Of a stretch of 64,000 bases of DNA, positions 1 through 9,855 are shown in pieces. Each line of letters begins with the position of its first letter. Position 1 is the stretch's first letter. The position numbers and the translations under genes were made by a program. The stretch comes from UBA9926 sp038131595. Its GTDB lineage: Bacteria > Pseudomonadota > Gammaproteobacteria > Pseudomonadales > Azotimanducaceae. The stretch spans positions 1,426,001 to 1,490,000 of the forward strand of contig JAYPPR010000008.1 of the NCBI GenBank assembly GCA_038131595.1, read 5' to 3'. A model generated the notes under the pieces. That model did no database searches. It was not told where the DNA came from and saw nothing but the letters and a program-made list of their open reading frames with translations.

Positions 1-606
1 CGTTTGTGCCAGCGTGACCAAATGCTCCCACTGGTTAGCGCGTTTAGCTGCATCATTTTCGAGTTGCGGCGGCAACTGCTGGAGCAGAAAACCGAAGGCT
101 TCTCTGCCGTTACAGTGAAGGAAAAGAAAAGTGCCGAGTTGGTCCGACTGACCAAAGTAAAATTCGAGGCACCCAGCGAGGGATGACGATTCAATGGGCA
201 CGAGGCTCTGGTAGCGCTCGCCTTGATCGGGCTCGATCGTCACGACCATGGTGCCCCCATCGAGGAGCGTCTGAAGGTTCAGCTGCTCCTGCGCCTCCGG
301 CCCATTCGCATGGCTGATGGGCTCGTTCACCCGCAGCACGCCGCGAATGCCCCGGCGACTCGTGGCTTCGGCAGCAATCAAAGAGAGCGCAGCCTGGCTT
401 CGTGCTTGCAGAATGAGTCGCCCGTCAAATTTGATGGTTTCCGCGAGGAGCACCGAGGCGGTCAAGAACTCTCCGAGCAAACATTTCAATGGCGGGGAGT
501 AATCGTGCGCGGCTAAGCTATCGATAAGCGCTTGGTCGAGCCGGATGAGGTGCCCTCTGGCATCGATGGTCTCGAATAAAAAACGGTAGTTGCTATCTGG
601 CTTCAT
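1..606 (-). CDS. hslO: Hsp33 redox-regulated chaperone (partial, C-terminus outside window)
   Basis: This is the first 202 codons of a 33 kDa chaperonin (usual length about 290). The gene runs off the left edge. The start is ATG at 606, with a GGGGGCTCC stretch just upstream. The product opens MKPDSNYRFLFETIDARG and contains KFDGRLILQ and LNLQTLLDGGTMVVTIEP, the segments typical of the Hsp33 N-terminal domain. Hsp33 is a cytoplasmic holdase that binds unfolding proteins during oxidative stress. The zinc-binding cysteine switch sits in the C-terminal domain, which is not in the window, so it cannot be checked here. Confidence 0.9.
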   Translation of the reverse strand, partial: MKPDSNYRFLFETIDARGHLIRLDQALIDSLAAHDYSPPLKCLLGEFLTASVLLAETIKFDGRLILQARSQAALSLIAAEATSRRGIRGVLRVNEPISHANGPEAQEQLNLQTLLDGGTMVVTIEPDQGERYQSLVPIESSSLAGCLEFYFGQSDQLGTFLFLHCNGREAFGFLLQQLPPQLENDAAKRANQWEHLVTLAQT

Positions 607-705
607 GGAGCCCCCAGCGGTTGGGTCACGCAGTATACCGGATCTCGAATGAACCTAAGCCTTGCTAGTGAGTGACCTGATCTCTCTAATCGGGTTGCGA
701 TCGAA

Positions 706-2123
706 TTAGTTCGACTGCCGGCTCTCTAGCTGCTGCAGATTGGCTTCATGGCCCTCACGATTAATGCGGTAGAGGCTCAGAATGGATAGGGCAACCACGT
801 AAAACACCAAGATGACCGGGATATAGTAAATCGCGAGAGAATCCACCGTGTCCGAAGGAACCTCGCCTGGCTTGGCGCCCGTTGGAAACTGGATGATCGC
901 CAAAATTTGACCGGCAACCACCACACCCAGTCCGTTCACCGCTTTTTGGGCAAAACTATTGGCAGCGAAGAAAATGCCCTCGGAGCGACGGCCCGTTTTG
1001 ATCTCGCTGTCTTCGACCACGTCCGCGATCATGGCAGACACGAGCGCCGAGGCCGCAATGATCAAGGTCACTTCCACGGTATTGAACACGATGAGGGTCC
1101 AGAAGAGGGTATCGGTGCCGTTCTCTGGAAAGAGATCGAAGAGCCTCAAAATAAAGGGTAGGGGGCGAACGCGAAGGATAGGCCAAGCACCGTCATACCG
1201 CCCACTTTCTTTCCGAGCCGTTTGGAGACAGCTGGCGCGAGCTTTAGGGCGAGCAGCGCAGAAAGGAAGTACGGCAGGTTGAGATAACCGATTTGGGTAC
1301 TGGTGAGTTCCCAGAAATGGCGAACGAAATAGACGCTGAGCGATGTCGCAACACCGGAGGCAACCGCCATAAATAGCGCCGAAATGAACAGCGCAAAGAA
1401 CGAGCGATTCGATAGCGTCTCGACCAATTCTTTTGACGTTTTCTTAAGGTTAAAACCACTCGAGGGTGGCGGCTGCCGCAGATAAGGAATGTGTCGATGT
1501 GTGCCAATGGTCGAAATATAAATGGATAGGAAAATAATAATCGACGCCGTGAGCCCGTAATTCTGCCACCCTTCGACGTACTCAAGTCCGCCTTTTTCCT
1601 CAGGCAAGAATACGAGGTAGTTCAAGACTGCCATCGTCAGCCCGCCCCACCAGGCGAAGAAATAGCGAAAGCTCATGAGGTCGGTTCGCTGATCGTAATC
1701 CGGCGTTAGTTCCGCAACGAGCGCCGTGGCTGGAATCTCATAGAACGTGATGAGCGTTCGAATCACGATACTCATGACCACGAAGTAGAGAAAGAGATCG
1801 CCTTCATCCAGCGTGGGCGGTGCCCATAAGAAGTAATAAGCTACCGCCACTGGAATGCCGGCGGCATACATAAATGGATGTCGTCGCCCCCATCTAGAGC
1901 GGAAGTTGTCCGACAGGTAGCCGATCAGCGGGTCGGACACGGCGTCAAAAATGAGCGCGATCAATATGCCCAGCGAGACGAGATCAGCTCGAAGGCCAAT
2001 GACCTGGCTGTAATAAAACAGCAATAAGTAATTAAACCCGTTTGCCTTGGCGCCGTTAGCGACCGCGCCGAAGCCGTAGAAGAGCTTGGTAGAGAAATCG
2101 ATAGTGGCTTGGGGCGGGTTCAT
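706..2123 (-). CDS. GPH-family sugar:cation symporter (MFS_2), one frameshift near 1149
   Basis: An inner-membrane transporter of the glycoside-pentoside-hexuronide:cation symporter type, about 470 residues when both frames are joined. The first frame (from ATG at 2123) carries the family signature DAVSDPLIGYLSDNFRSRWG after an N-terminal segment typical of these carriers. It stops at 1146. The last helices continue in another frame (LRLFDLFPENGT to the stop at 706). The break falls in a TTATTTT run near 1149-1155. A single lost T explains it, since PYPLF followed by LRLFDLFPENG is the natural family sequence. The substrate cannot be told from sequence. The gene stands alone between hslO and the DUF481 gene. 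Confidence 0.8.
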
Positions 2124-2233
2124 AGATGTAGCTCACAACAGCAAAGGGTGTAGGCAACGAGACTGCTTCAAACATTGTCCGTTGAGGAGGCGATCATACG
2201 GTGTAATCAGGCGTCTCTCTAGCGGTTTTAATG

Positions 2234-2261
2234 TAAAGAAACGTTAATCATCAGCCGATAA
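2234..2261 (+). promoter_or_regulatory. Sigma-28 (FliA)-like promoter
   Basis: TAAAG at 2234 and a perfect GCCGATAA at 2254-2261, separated by 16 nt where 15 is usual. It points toward the outer-membrane protein gene starting at 2510 and would leave a leader of about 240 nt. No gene starts closer on this strand. Confidence 0.5.
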
Positions 2262-2296
2262 AAAGCGAGTGCTTGTCTGCTGTTCGCGCAATTGAC

Positions 2297-2497
2297 CTAG
2301 CGTGAAACCCCAGCCTTCTTGGCAACCATTAAAAGCTTGAGGCCAGGCGCGTAGTGATAACGAAGCAATCGCCGCTCAACGTAGTGGATCTTGCGTTTGC
2401 AGTGCTCACACATCCAGACGAGTAAGGCGTAAACTATGCCGCCATCGAGCAACGGCAGAGGGCCCTGCCAGCTGCGGTCACGAAAGGGGGGTACCAC
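2297..2497 (-). CDS. Possible small protein with a CxxC motif
   Basis: A 66-codon frame on the minus strand inside the leader of the DUF481 gene. The only notable feature is WMCEHCKRK, a CxxC followed by basic residues, and a Leu/Lys/Arg-rich end. I do not recognise the family. The start is a GTG with no convincing ribosome site, and the frame lies opposite the presumed sigma-28 transcript. It may be chance. Confidence 0.2.
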   Translation of the reverse strand: MVPPFRDRSWQGPLPLLDGGIVYALLVWMCEHCKRKIHYVERRLLRYHYAPGLKLLMVAKKAGVSR

Positions 2498-2509
2498 GTG
2501 GAGGATCGG

Positions 2510-3283
2510 ATGAGCCGGATTAACTTTGCTTGGCTGACTTTATGCGGCATCGCACTGATCTGGAGTGCGCCCTCGCGCGCCATCGTAGATGTACACGAGC
2601 AATACTTTGCAGCGCCGGAATCCAGCAAATTATCCAGTTGGTCGTTCGATGTATCGGGGGCAACCGGCAACGACGACCGTCAAGCCGTTTCGATCGAAAC
2701 CCACAATTTGCTGCGAGGTGACAAAAGCACGTGGCTTTTTGTGGCGGATTACTCTCGCGCCGAGTCAAACAACCTTGAGACGGAAGACAATCAGTTCGCG
2801 CACCTGCGATACGTCCATAAGATGGGCGGCGGGCAGGGGCTTGAGGTGTTTGCCCAAGTCCAGCGCAACCGATTTCAAAAGTTAGCAACACGCCAGTTAC
2901 TCGGCGCCGGTTACCGGTGGGATCGGAGTGAGGCGACTGGCCCTCGGCGCTTGTTTGGCGTTGGTGTTTTTCGCGAGCGCGAAGAGTTGGTCACGTTGGC
3001 CGACAAAGAGAATGTCTGGCGGGGTAACTTATACGCGACGTTTAATGTGCCGCTGGATCTCGCTCGGGGTTCAAGCCTCAACTTCTCGGCGTACGTTCAG
3101 CCCGATATCGAAAACTTTGCAGATTTACGTAGCATCGCTGTGGCGAAGTTCGTCGTTCAACTGACGGACCGATTGAGCATCGATTTTACGCTCGCCTATG
3201 ACCACGACAGTAAGCCTGCGTTTGGTATCGATGCCCAGAATTTCAGATATTCTTCAGGGCCAACCTACACGTTTAAAGATTAG
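2510..3283 (+). CDS. DUF481-type outer-membrane beta-barrel protein
   Basis: A 257-residue exported protein. I chose ATG at 2510 (MSRINFAWLTLCGIALIWS) because GTGGAGGA just upstream makes a good ribosome site; an in-frame GTG at 2498 is part of that site. A signal peptide ends near the ARA/SRA residues at about 25. The rest alternates polar and hydrophobic residues in beta-strand fashion and ends in an aromatic residue near the C-terminus (YTFKD), as in putative salt-induced outer-membrane proteins of the DUF481 group. Function is unknown. A sigma-28-like promoter upstream could put it under flagellar control. It overlaps the converging SDR gene by 4 nt. Confidence 0.65.
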   Translation: MSRINFAWLTLCGIALIWSAPSRAIVDVHEQYFAAPESSKLSSWSFDVSGATGNDDRQAVSIETHNLLRGDKSTWLFVADYSRAESNNLETEDNQFAHLRYVHKMGGGQGLEVFAQVQRNRFQKLATRQLLGAGYRWDRSEATGPRRLFGVGVFREREELVTLADKENVWRGNLYATFNVPLDLARGSSLNFSAYVQPDIENFADLRSIAVAKFVVQLTDRLSIDFTLAYDHDSKPAFGIDAQNFRYSSGPTYTFKD

Positions 3284-4052
3284 CGTCGACGACCCGACAG
3301 CTGCTGCCAGGCGGCGTTGGCGAGCGGACTACCCAGAAATGGCCTGACCCATCGGTATACCCGCCCTGGCACAATCGAAGCCTTGCCTTGAAGTGAGGCG
3401 CGCTCAGTTTCCTTAACCATTTCGTCAGCGGTGAGCCACATCCAGTTTGGGATTTGCTTTTGTAGGTGACCCAGCCCTGCTCGCTCGTGGGCTGCCGTGC
3501 GCACATAACCGGGAAGACTCACGGTCAATTTGAGCGGCGTGCTGCGTAGTTCCACCGAAAGGGAATCGGCATAACGAGCAACCGCGGCCTTGGCGCTGGC
3601 GTAGAGCGATGATTTTCGCATCGGTGTTAATGCGGCGATGCTTGATATAACGACAGTGCGGCCCTGGCCACGGGCTTTCATCAATGGCAGTAGCGCCTCG
3701 AGTAGATCGATGACCCCTCCACAGAGTAGATAGTACAGACGATCACGCGTTTCACGCTCGATGGAGCCAACTTCGCCAGGGAGCGTGACGCCTGCATTGG
3801 CAATAAGACATCAGGCGTCGGCACGGCTTCGATGAGCGCGTTTACGCCTGCCCGCTCGCTTAAATCCAGCGCGTGTTGCGCAATAACCGATTCGCCAAGT
3901 TGCTGGCATGCTTGCGCCAGACGGTCAGGATCTTGCGATACCAGAATAAGGCGGTGCCCTTGTGCAGCAAGATGCTTCGCGTACGCGAGACCAATGCCGC
4001 TTGAGGCGCCAGTGATAAGGGCAATCGGCCCCACTGCTGAATGATCCGCCAC
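3280..4052 (-). CDS. SDR-family NAD(P)-dependent oxidoreductase, one frameshift near 3809
   Basis: A short-chain dehydrogenase of about 256 residues. The N-terminal frame (ATG at 4052) shows the cofactor loop TGASSGIG. The second frame carries IANAG, the catalytic serine in ISSIAA and the YASAK tetrad (Y-x3-K). The frames join near 3809 at GTCTTATTGCC, where one missing base would restore DVLIANAG. The substrate is unknown. The gene lies 57 nt downstream of flgN on the same strand but has no family link to flagella. Confidence 0.8.
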
Positions 4053-4108
4053 GATGGGCTCCCCCTAGATCAATCCCAGAGGATACCGCAGCGGGCTCTA
4101 GATTACAG

Positions 4109-4600
4109 TTACGCTTCGCCCAGCAGCCGCGGAGTAGGGGCAGCGCCTACTTGTCCGCTTGCCGTATAAGCGGACGTGCTCATTTCTTCCCCACGCAACA
4201 CGCCAAGCGCTTTTCGAGTGCTGAGCTGCTGACGCTGAATCTGAACGCCGTTATGACGATTGTTCGACAGGCATTGCTCGGTTTTGTCCATCACCATAAT
4301 GCGCAAACGATCGAGATCCCCAGAAGGATCGCACCAGGTCATGAGCTCGGTCGTCGAACGCTCGGGCATCGCGTCCCTTAAGTGGGCCATCAATGTTTGC
4401 CCTTGGGTTAAGCAGGTTTCGAGCCCTTGCATGAGCGACTGCTTTTCTTCAGCAAGCAGCATGATTTGCTCACTCATTCGCTCTGATAGTGCGTTCCGCT
4501 CGCTGGTGATTTTTTCAACCAGATCAGAAAGAAGGCCCAGCTGATGCGTGAAGAGCTGGGTTAAGGCAGATTCGAATTGTTTGGGATCAAGGGTATGCAT
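4109..4600 (-). CDS. flgN: FlgN, chaperone for hook-filament junction proteins
   Basis: A 163-residue cytoplasmic protein, mostly alpha-helical (LFTHQLGLLSDLVEKITSER at the start), with a polar C-terminal tail. FlgN-family chaperones hold FlgK and FlgL before export. Identification rests on size, helical pattern and position directly after flgM in the flgAMN block. Similarity in this family is low, so context carries much of the weight. It lies 31 nt after flgM and is intact. Confidence 0.8.
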   Translation of the reverse strand: MHTLDPKQFESALTQLFTHQLGLLSDLVEKITSERNALSERMSEQIMLLAEEKQSLMQGLETCLTQGQTLMAHLRDAMPERSTTELMTWCDPSGDLDRLRIMVMDKTEQCLSNNRHNGVQIQRQQLSTRKALGVLRGEEMSTSAYTASGQVGAAPTPRLLGEA

Positions 4601-4631
4601 AAGGCACCTCTGGATGGTGCCGATAACCGGT

Positions 4632-4919
4632 CTACAGCAGGAACTTTTCCTGCTCGATCAGTGCATCTGCAATCGCGCCAGCGTCGATGGACAATCCGCC
4701 TTCTGCGAGTTTCGCTTTGGCAGCCTCTACACGGGCGGTGTCTACACCACTCATGTCAGAGAGTTTCTTTTCCATGACTTTCAGATCTTCAGCCTGGGCG
4801 GTCACCGTCACCGAATCTTGGCGCGCTGTTGAGTCCGACGAACTGCCAGCTGCATTGGATTGCAGTGGCTTTTGCGTCGTGCTCTGGGGCACACCTGTCT
4901 GTGTTGGTTTAATTTCCAT
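4632..4919 (-). CDS. flgM: FlgM, anti-sigma-28 factor
   Basis: A 95-residue protein beginning MEIKPTQ, with an unstructured Ser/Thr/Gln-rich first half and a helical second half (VDTARVEAAKAKLAEGG, then IADALIEQEKFL) that matches the FliA-binding region of FlgM. It would hold FliA inactive until export through the finished hook. A near-perfect sigma-28 promoter at 4967-4993 shows FliA-dependent autoregulation with flgN. Confidence 0.9.
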   Translation of the reverse strand: MEIKPTQTGVPQSTTQKPLQSNAAGSSSDSTARQDSVTVTAQAEDLKVMEKKLSDMSGVDTARVEAAKAKLAEGGLSIDAGAIADALIEQEKFLL

Positions 4920-4966
4920 GGCTTAAATCCATATCTAGCGCCGCATCGATCGCTGGCGTACTGAGG

Positions 4967-4993
4967 TTATCGACTACATTTCATAAAACTTTA
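4967..4993 (-). promoter_or_regulatory. Sigma-28 promoter of flgMN
   Basis: On the minus strand TAAAGTTT (4993-4986), 11 nt, then GTCGATAA (4974-4967). This matches the TAAAGTTT-N11-GCCGATAA consensus with one mismatch. It lies about 50 nt before the flgM start. Confidence 0.9.
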
Positions 4994-5011
4994 GGGTTTT
5001 TTTCAAATTTT

Positions 5012-5696
5012 TTAGATTCCGATCAAAACTGACCCGTCACGTTGGACTTCACCCTGAATCGTCCGCTTGGATGATAGGTTTTGGACGCGAATTTGCTCAC
5101 CCAGCACCCCGTCTTCAAGGGCTTTGCCCGTCATACGGACGGATAGGCCGCCTGAGCCCGCAGTAATCACGGTTTGGTCGCCCCGTTTGATGATCACCGG
5201 CTGTTTTAGCATTGTCGGTCTTAATTCAGTGCCTTCGCTCAGCGCGCGCTTGGCCGCGAGGCCAATGGCTTGCATTGGATCGGATCAGACAGCGTTGGTA
5301 GGCCTGTTGGACGCCGTCTCAAAGTCACCACATCCACATCGCCTTCGGTGATGATGGCATCTCGCGGCAACGCTTGGAGAAGGTTAGGACCTGGATTTCA
5401 GAAGTAATGGTAACTGGAACATAGATAGACCAAGGCTGAGTACCATTACAGGCAACATCCACGGTGAGTCTTCCTCCGCGCATATAGCGGCTAGTGACTT
5501 CGGCAGAGAGTGGTTCGCTGCAGCGCGTCAGTCTCAATCGATTGTCAAGGTTGTTGGGTTTAATCGATGGATTGCTGAGTGACCGGACCTCTGGCATCTC
5601 GAGAATCGTTTGCGTTGCCGCAGCAAGAATATTTTCGTGTGGCTCGAGGGTTCTGGCCGTGGAAGCGCTTGCAGCAAAGCAGATGGAAAGCGGCAA
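5012..5696 (-). CDS. flgA: FlgA, P-ring assembly chaperone, at least two frameshifts
   Basis: A periplasmic chaperone of about 230 residues for P-ring building. The N-terminal frame gives LRLTRCSEPLSAEV and a beta-strand region, and the C-terminal SAF-like part contains VIIKRGDQTVITAGSGG and the end GSVLIGI. A middle stretch (RDAIITEGDVDVV) sits in a third frame. Breaks lie near 5385 and 5275. The signal peptide may also be shifted near 5700, because a hydrophobic run (SLTIVAL) lies in another frame. The start is therefore unsure. It heads the flgA-flgM-flgN block. Confidence 0.8.
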
Positions 5697-5796
5697 AGAG
5701 CGACAATAGTCAAAGATTTGACAGTGCTGCTTCAGGTGGCTCGGAAGATTCTCCGCTCATCCGTTTGAAGTTGACTATTTTTGAATGTCATTGCTC

Positions 5797-6018
5797 TTAA
5801 CCCATGAATTTATTACATTTATTTGACTGGAAGATGCCGTAATCGGTAGTTTCCATGTCTCTATACCCAGTTTCCGATCCAAGCCAGATCACCGAAGTCA
5901 CTGGTTTTTCGGTAACAGAATCAATATCTGTGCCAACTAGCCTTTGTTGGCCAGAATCCAAAAGTAAAAGTCCGGCATAGCCCGCCTGTGAGCCATTGAT
6001 TGACCCAGCCAGAAGCAA
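5797..6018 (-). CDS. Possible end of an unrecognised protein
   Basis: A 73-codon frame upstream of flgA on the same strand with protein-like composition (LLLDSGQQRLVGTDIDSVTE). It has no ATG start, and the hydrophobic stretch before it is in other frames, so it could be the 3' part of a frameshifted secreted protein. I do not recognise the family. Position between flgA and flgB is the only hint of a flagellar role. Confidence 0.25.
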   Translation of the reverse strand: MLLAGSINGSQAGYAGLLLLDSGQQRLVGTDIDSVTEKPVTSVIWLGSETGYRDMETTDYGIFQSNKCNKFMG

Positions 6019-6790
6019 GTAGCAAGAAGGGAAGCAAGAAAGTCAGTAGCCAGGAAGAGCCGAAGATCGGTCAAGAAGTCAGAGAGCTTCCAAGCGAGAA
6101 AGCATAAGGTGAAAGGGAACTGAAGGGCGGTGCTTCAGCAAGTTAAGCAATCGACTATTAATTGATCGGCTACTCAAGCGAGCGGGTTGATAGAAATTCA
6201 GTAGATATGTCGCAGTTGAACTGTTCGCGTCGCTTAATTTAATTAGCGCTGGACGGCATTAAAATCAATTAAACGCATTAAGAGGCATTAAAACATAAGA
6301 AAGCACCAAAACCATCAAAAGCAGAAAGAGCGGATGAGAAGTACCATGAAAGCGAGAATGAACTAAACCAGTTAGAGAAGGAATGACGTTATAGCAGCTG
6401 GAAGTTGTATCCGCACCCTGCATTCAATACAGTAATGCTCGCGCCTCATAAGGCTAAGTAACTTAGATGTCCTAATGTCGCTCATGATAACCAATCGTAC
6501 CCCAAAACCGGAACTATGGCTTTAGCCGCACTTTATGGGCAAAGCCCCTTAACAGAAGCGATGGATCAAATCTGGGGCGATCAATCGGTAATCACGTCAA
6601 AGTTCCCAAAACGCAAGTCGAGAAAGTAAAGCTATATCAATTCCTGGAAAGAACCCAGATTGAACTGAGTTGATTAATTTCGACATGGGCAATGCGCTAA
6701 AAGCGATCGATCCCCCCGTTGGGGCCACTGTTCAGGTTCCTCGGGCGCTTAAGTCCTTCTGCCAGAGAATTCGTCACCGTTTTATCCCAT
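6019..6790. other. Gene-poor, partly purine-rich stretch between flgA and flgB
   Basis: No gene is recognised. From 6005 to about 6380 the plus strand is dominated by A and G in loosely repeated words such as AGCAAGAAGG and GCATTAA. From 6410 to 6660 there are only short frames, for example 37 codons at 6516-6629, without family resemblance. Sequence quality is doubtful nearby. Confidence 0.4.
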
Positions 6791-6795
6791 CAAAA

Positions 6796-6841
6796 AAGCG
6801 GCAATCCCCCTTAACCGCCGGCAACTGTTGCCGCTTGTTTT
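6796..6841. terminator. Bidirectional intrinsic terminator upstream of the flgB promoter
   Basis: AAGCGGCAA (6796-6804) pairs with TTGCCGCTT (6828-6836). An A-run lies on the left and TTGTTTTT on the right, so it can work on both strands. A tighter hairpin, CGGCAACTGTTGCCG, lies inside. It would insulate the flgB promoter. Confidence 0.65.
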
Positions 6842-6907
6842 TCTCTAGCGCGAGAATGCTGCGCCCCGAAAAATTTTATAACCAATTGTTTTTATTGACT
6901 TTTATTT

Positions 6908-6923
6908 TTGGCACAGCCGTTGC
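6908..6923 (+). promoter_or_regulatory. Sigma-54 promoter of flgB
   Basis: TTGGCAC-N5-TTGC with GG (6910-6911) and GC (6922-6923) 12 bp apart, the -24/-12 arrangement. The start of transcription should be near 6935, about 110 nt before flgB. Confidence 0.9.
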
Positions 6924-7047
6924 GCATGAAAGAGACGGGAAAACCTGCGTCAGCTCTGGCTCAGTTCAAACGAGCCAAGACCGAAAAGTAGGGCGCAGGT
7001 AACGAAAAGAGATCGCTGATACAGCGAGCAAAGGAATAAAGGTAACC

Positions 7048-7437
7048 ATGGGCTGGATTGATTCATCACTAGGCGGGCAAGTCGTTGCACTGCAGCTGAA
7101 ATCAGAGCGAGCTGAGCTAATCGCCGGCAACATCGCGAATACTGATACGCCCAACTACAAGGCTCGCGACATTGACTTCAAGGCTGAGTTTGAGCGTCGC
7201 ATGAGCGGTGAGTTAGGCGGCGCAATGCGCACTACGTCTCCCATGCATATGCGGGCTGAAGGCGGCGGAAGCTCGCACATTACCTTCAAGGAAGAGGGCG
7301 CTCGAGAAGACGGGAATACCGTGGAATCAGAAAAAGAGCAGGCGAGCTACACAAAGAACGCCATTCAGTATCAAGTTAGCTTGCAGTTTCTTAACTCAAA
7401 GATCCGTGGGCTAAAGCTCGCGCTGAAGGGAGAATAA
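7048..7437 (+). CDS. flgB: FlgB, proximal rod protein
   Basis: An intact 129-residue axial rod protein in the periplasm. It has the shared N-terminal rod/hook motif as IAGNIANTDTPNYKARDIDF and a helical C-terminal segment (NAIQYQVSLQFLNSKIRGLK). FlgB is the first rod subunit on the MS ring and FliE. First gene of the rod-hook cluster, behind a sigma-54 promoter. It is the only intact reading frame between flgA and fliT. Confidence 0.93.
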   Translation: MGWIDSSLGGQVVALQLKSERAELIAGNIANTDTPNYKARDIDFKAEFERRMSGELGGAMRTTSPMHMRAEGGGSSHITFKEEGAREDGNTVESEKEQASYTKNAIQYQVSLQFLNSKIRGLKLALKGE

Positions 7438-7438
7438 C

Positions 7439-7855
7439 GTGAGTTTAGAGAGCGTTTTGGAGTCGGTCAGAGTGCGCTTGTCGCGCAAACCTACCGGCTT
7501 AACGTCATCGCTGAAAACCTCGCGAACGCTGAGGTCGCGTCGGGGAACCCCGGAAGGAGCCTATAAAGGCCAATATCCCGTGTTTCGCAGCGTCCTGTCT
7601 GAAGCCGGTGACTCAAATGGCGATGGGCGTCAAAGGATCGACGGCACGGTTGAAGACCAGCGCCCTGCGCGCAGTTCCTATGAGCCAGGCAATCCGATCG
7701 CCGATGAAGACGGCTTTGTCTATATGTCCAATGTGAACTCCGTTCAGGAAATGGCCAGCATGATGGCCGCTTCTCGCTCTTATCAAACCAATATCGAAGT
7801 CATGAACACGGCCAAGGACCTCTTGATGCGGACCTTGACCATTGGGCAGCAATAG
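7439..7855 (+). CDS. flgC: FlgC, proximal rod protein, two or more frameshifts
   Basis: A rod subunit of about 138 residues that stacks with FlgB. Start GTG at 7439 (MSLESVL). The rod motif AQTYRLNVIAENLANAEV lies in a second frame, and the rest (EGAYKGQYPVF to the helical end MNTAKDLLMRTLTIGQQ) is back in the first. Breaks fall near 7470 and 7550, with a possible further pair near 7630. All family segments are present, so the indels look like sequence faults. Confidence 0.85.
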   Translation: MSLESVLESVRVRLSRKPTGLTSSLKTSRTLRSRRGTPEGAYKGQYPVFRSVLSEAGDSNGDGRQRIDGTVEDQRPARSSYEPGNPIADEDGFVYMSNVNSVQEMASMMAASRSYQTNIEVMNTAKDLLMRTLTIGQQ

Positions 7856-7866
7856 GGATTCCGCGC

Positions 7867-8538
7867 ATGAACACAGTCAATAATTTTAACGAGATGCTGG
7901 GAATTCCCGGCGAGTGGTCAGCCCTGCGCGAGGAGCAATGAGCTGGGCCAGGCCGACTTTTTGGAGCTCATGGTCGCGCAGCTAAAGAACCAAGACCCGA
8001 CCAAACCCATGGATAACAGTGAATTTCTGTCGCAGATGGCGCAGTTCTCGATGGTGAATGGCATCGAGGGGCTAAACACAAGTTTCTCAAGCGTATCGGA
8101 ATCAATCCTCGGCGCTCAGGGATTGCAGGCGGCAACACTGCTTGATCGTCAGGCGCTGTTGATAGTCCTTGGGGTCACTTTTGATGGAGCGACTTCGGTC
8201 GGCGGGTTTGTCGATGGGTACGGCTGGCGCGTCCCAGGTTGAAGTTCAAATTCGTGATGCTCTGGAACGCTGGTGCGCTCAGTGGCTGTGGCACCCAATG
8301 GTCAGAACCGATTGGATTTTGAATGGGACGGCTTGAATCAGGAAGGCGAGCAGGTGGCTGCTGGTAACTTATCACATTTCAGCAGTCGGTTCGATTAATG
8401 GCAGGTATCCGGGCTGCCGGGTGATCACCGCCAGCCGAATTGACAGCGTTGAGCCTTGATCAGGCGACGCAGCAAGTGACATTGAATTTAGCAAATGGCC
8501 AGACCGTGCGTCTGGGAGAGGTGCGGGAGTACCGCTAA
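7867..8538 (+). CDS. flgD: FlgD, hook cap/scaffold protein, about six frameshifts
   Basis: The cap needed for hook growth, about 224 residues. Start ATG at 7867 (MNTVNNFNEMLGIP). After a stop at 7939 another frame gives the family hallmark FLELMVAQLKNQDPTKPMDN, then EFLSQMAQFS. Further frames give ASQVEVQIRD, RLDFEWDGLNQEGEQV and the end LGEVREYR. Breaks lie near 7940, 8180, 8265, 8365, 8410 and 8452. Confidence 0.85.
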
Positions 8539-8568
8539 CTCATAAGAGAACACACTAGGAGAAAATGA

Positions 8569-9830
8569 ATGGCTTTTGACACTTCCGTATCCGGCATCCT
8601 CTCAGCATCGGCTGACCTAGGGATCATCGGTAATAACATCGCTAACGCGTCAACGACAGGTTTTAAGCAGTCTCGCGGCGAATTCACTGATATTTACGCG
8701 ACGACGCTCCTTGGAACGGCGAGCACAGCGATTGGTCAAGGGGTGAAGCTGAACTCGGTAACGCAGAACTTCTCGCAAGGGAACATTGAATTCACCGAGA
8801 ACTCATTGGATCTCGCGATTAACGGAAACGGATTTTTCCGCTTGAGTGATGGCGGGGTAGCGACCTACTCACGAGCTGGGTCTTTCCAGATCGATCGCGA
8901 AGGTTACCTTGTTAACGCGTCGCAAATGCGTCTTCAGGGCTTCCCTCTTGATGAAGGCTGGCAACCTTGAATGGTGAGCTTGGCGATATTCAGCTCAGTA
9001 CAGCCTTGATTGATCCTGAAGCAACAACCGCCGTGTCGATTACCGCAAACCTTGACTCTCGTGAAGGCAATCCACTGCCTTGGGATTTCGATAATCTTTC
9101 TGTGGACATGTACAACCACTCGACGTCGCTCAGCATTTACGACAGCTTAGGTAACCCTCATGTTTTATCGCTCTACTTTACGCGGGATGCAGTGCGAATA
9201 ACTGGACAGCTCGGGCGGCGATTGATGGCGAAGAAATGGCTGAAACACTGGCCTTGCCATTTTTGGATAGTGGTGCGCTCAACATTGATCCAGATGATGC
9301 AACGACCCTGCGGAATTTGACGATTGAAGGTGGGTACCAAAGGATGCAAATGGTGTTGCTAACGGTGCCGCCACGTTGGCTGATACGGCATTCACGATCG
9401 ATCTCAACAACTTTGACGCAGTTCGGTGCGGACTTTTCGGTGGGTTCGATTGCTCAGGACGGTTACTCAACGGGTCAGCTCCGAGGGGTAGAAATTGATG
9501 CCACGGGCGTTTTGTTCACGCGATACACCAACGGTCAGACGCGTCAGCAGAGCCAGATTGCGCTCGCTAACTTTACTAACCCCAACGGATTGCAGCCGGT
9601 TGGTGATACCAGCGTTTGTAGAAACGTTTTTCCGCGGGTGCGCCGACGATCACAACGCCTGGATTTTCTGGTACGGGTGCACTGCAGTCTGGGGCGCTCT
9701 TGAGGGCTCAAACGTTGAGATTACATCTCAGCTGGTGCGGATGATCGTTGCGCAGCGGAATTTCCAGGCCAATGCCCAGATGATCCAAACCGAAGATGCA
9801 GTGACTCAGACTGTGATTAACCTCCGATAG
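8569..9830 (+). CDS. flgE: FlgE, hook protein, several frameshifts
   Basis: The hook subunit, about 420 residues. The intact N-terminal part from ATG at 8569 (GNNIANASTTGFKQSRGEF) and C-terminal helix (IVAQRNFQANAQMIQTED) are classic. Between them the D1/D2 domains are spread over all three frames, with breaks near 8955, 9195, 9335, 9390, 9620 and 9660. Pieces such as IALANFTNPNGLQPVGDT and GALEGSNVEITSQLVRM are conserved. A ribosome site AGGAG precedes the start. Confidence 0.88.
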
Positions 9831-9855
9831 TGATAGCGGCGCTGAGGAATGAACC

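Noticed and set aside
6670..7002. 110-codon plus-strand frame upstream of flgB
   Set aside because: It runs through the terminator and the sigma-54 promoter and has no protein-like pattern.
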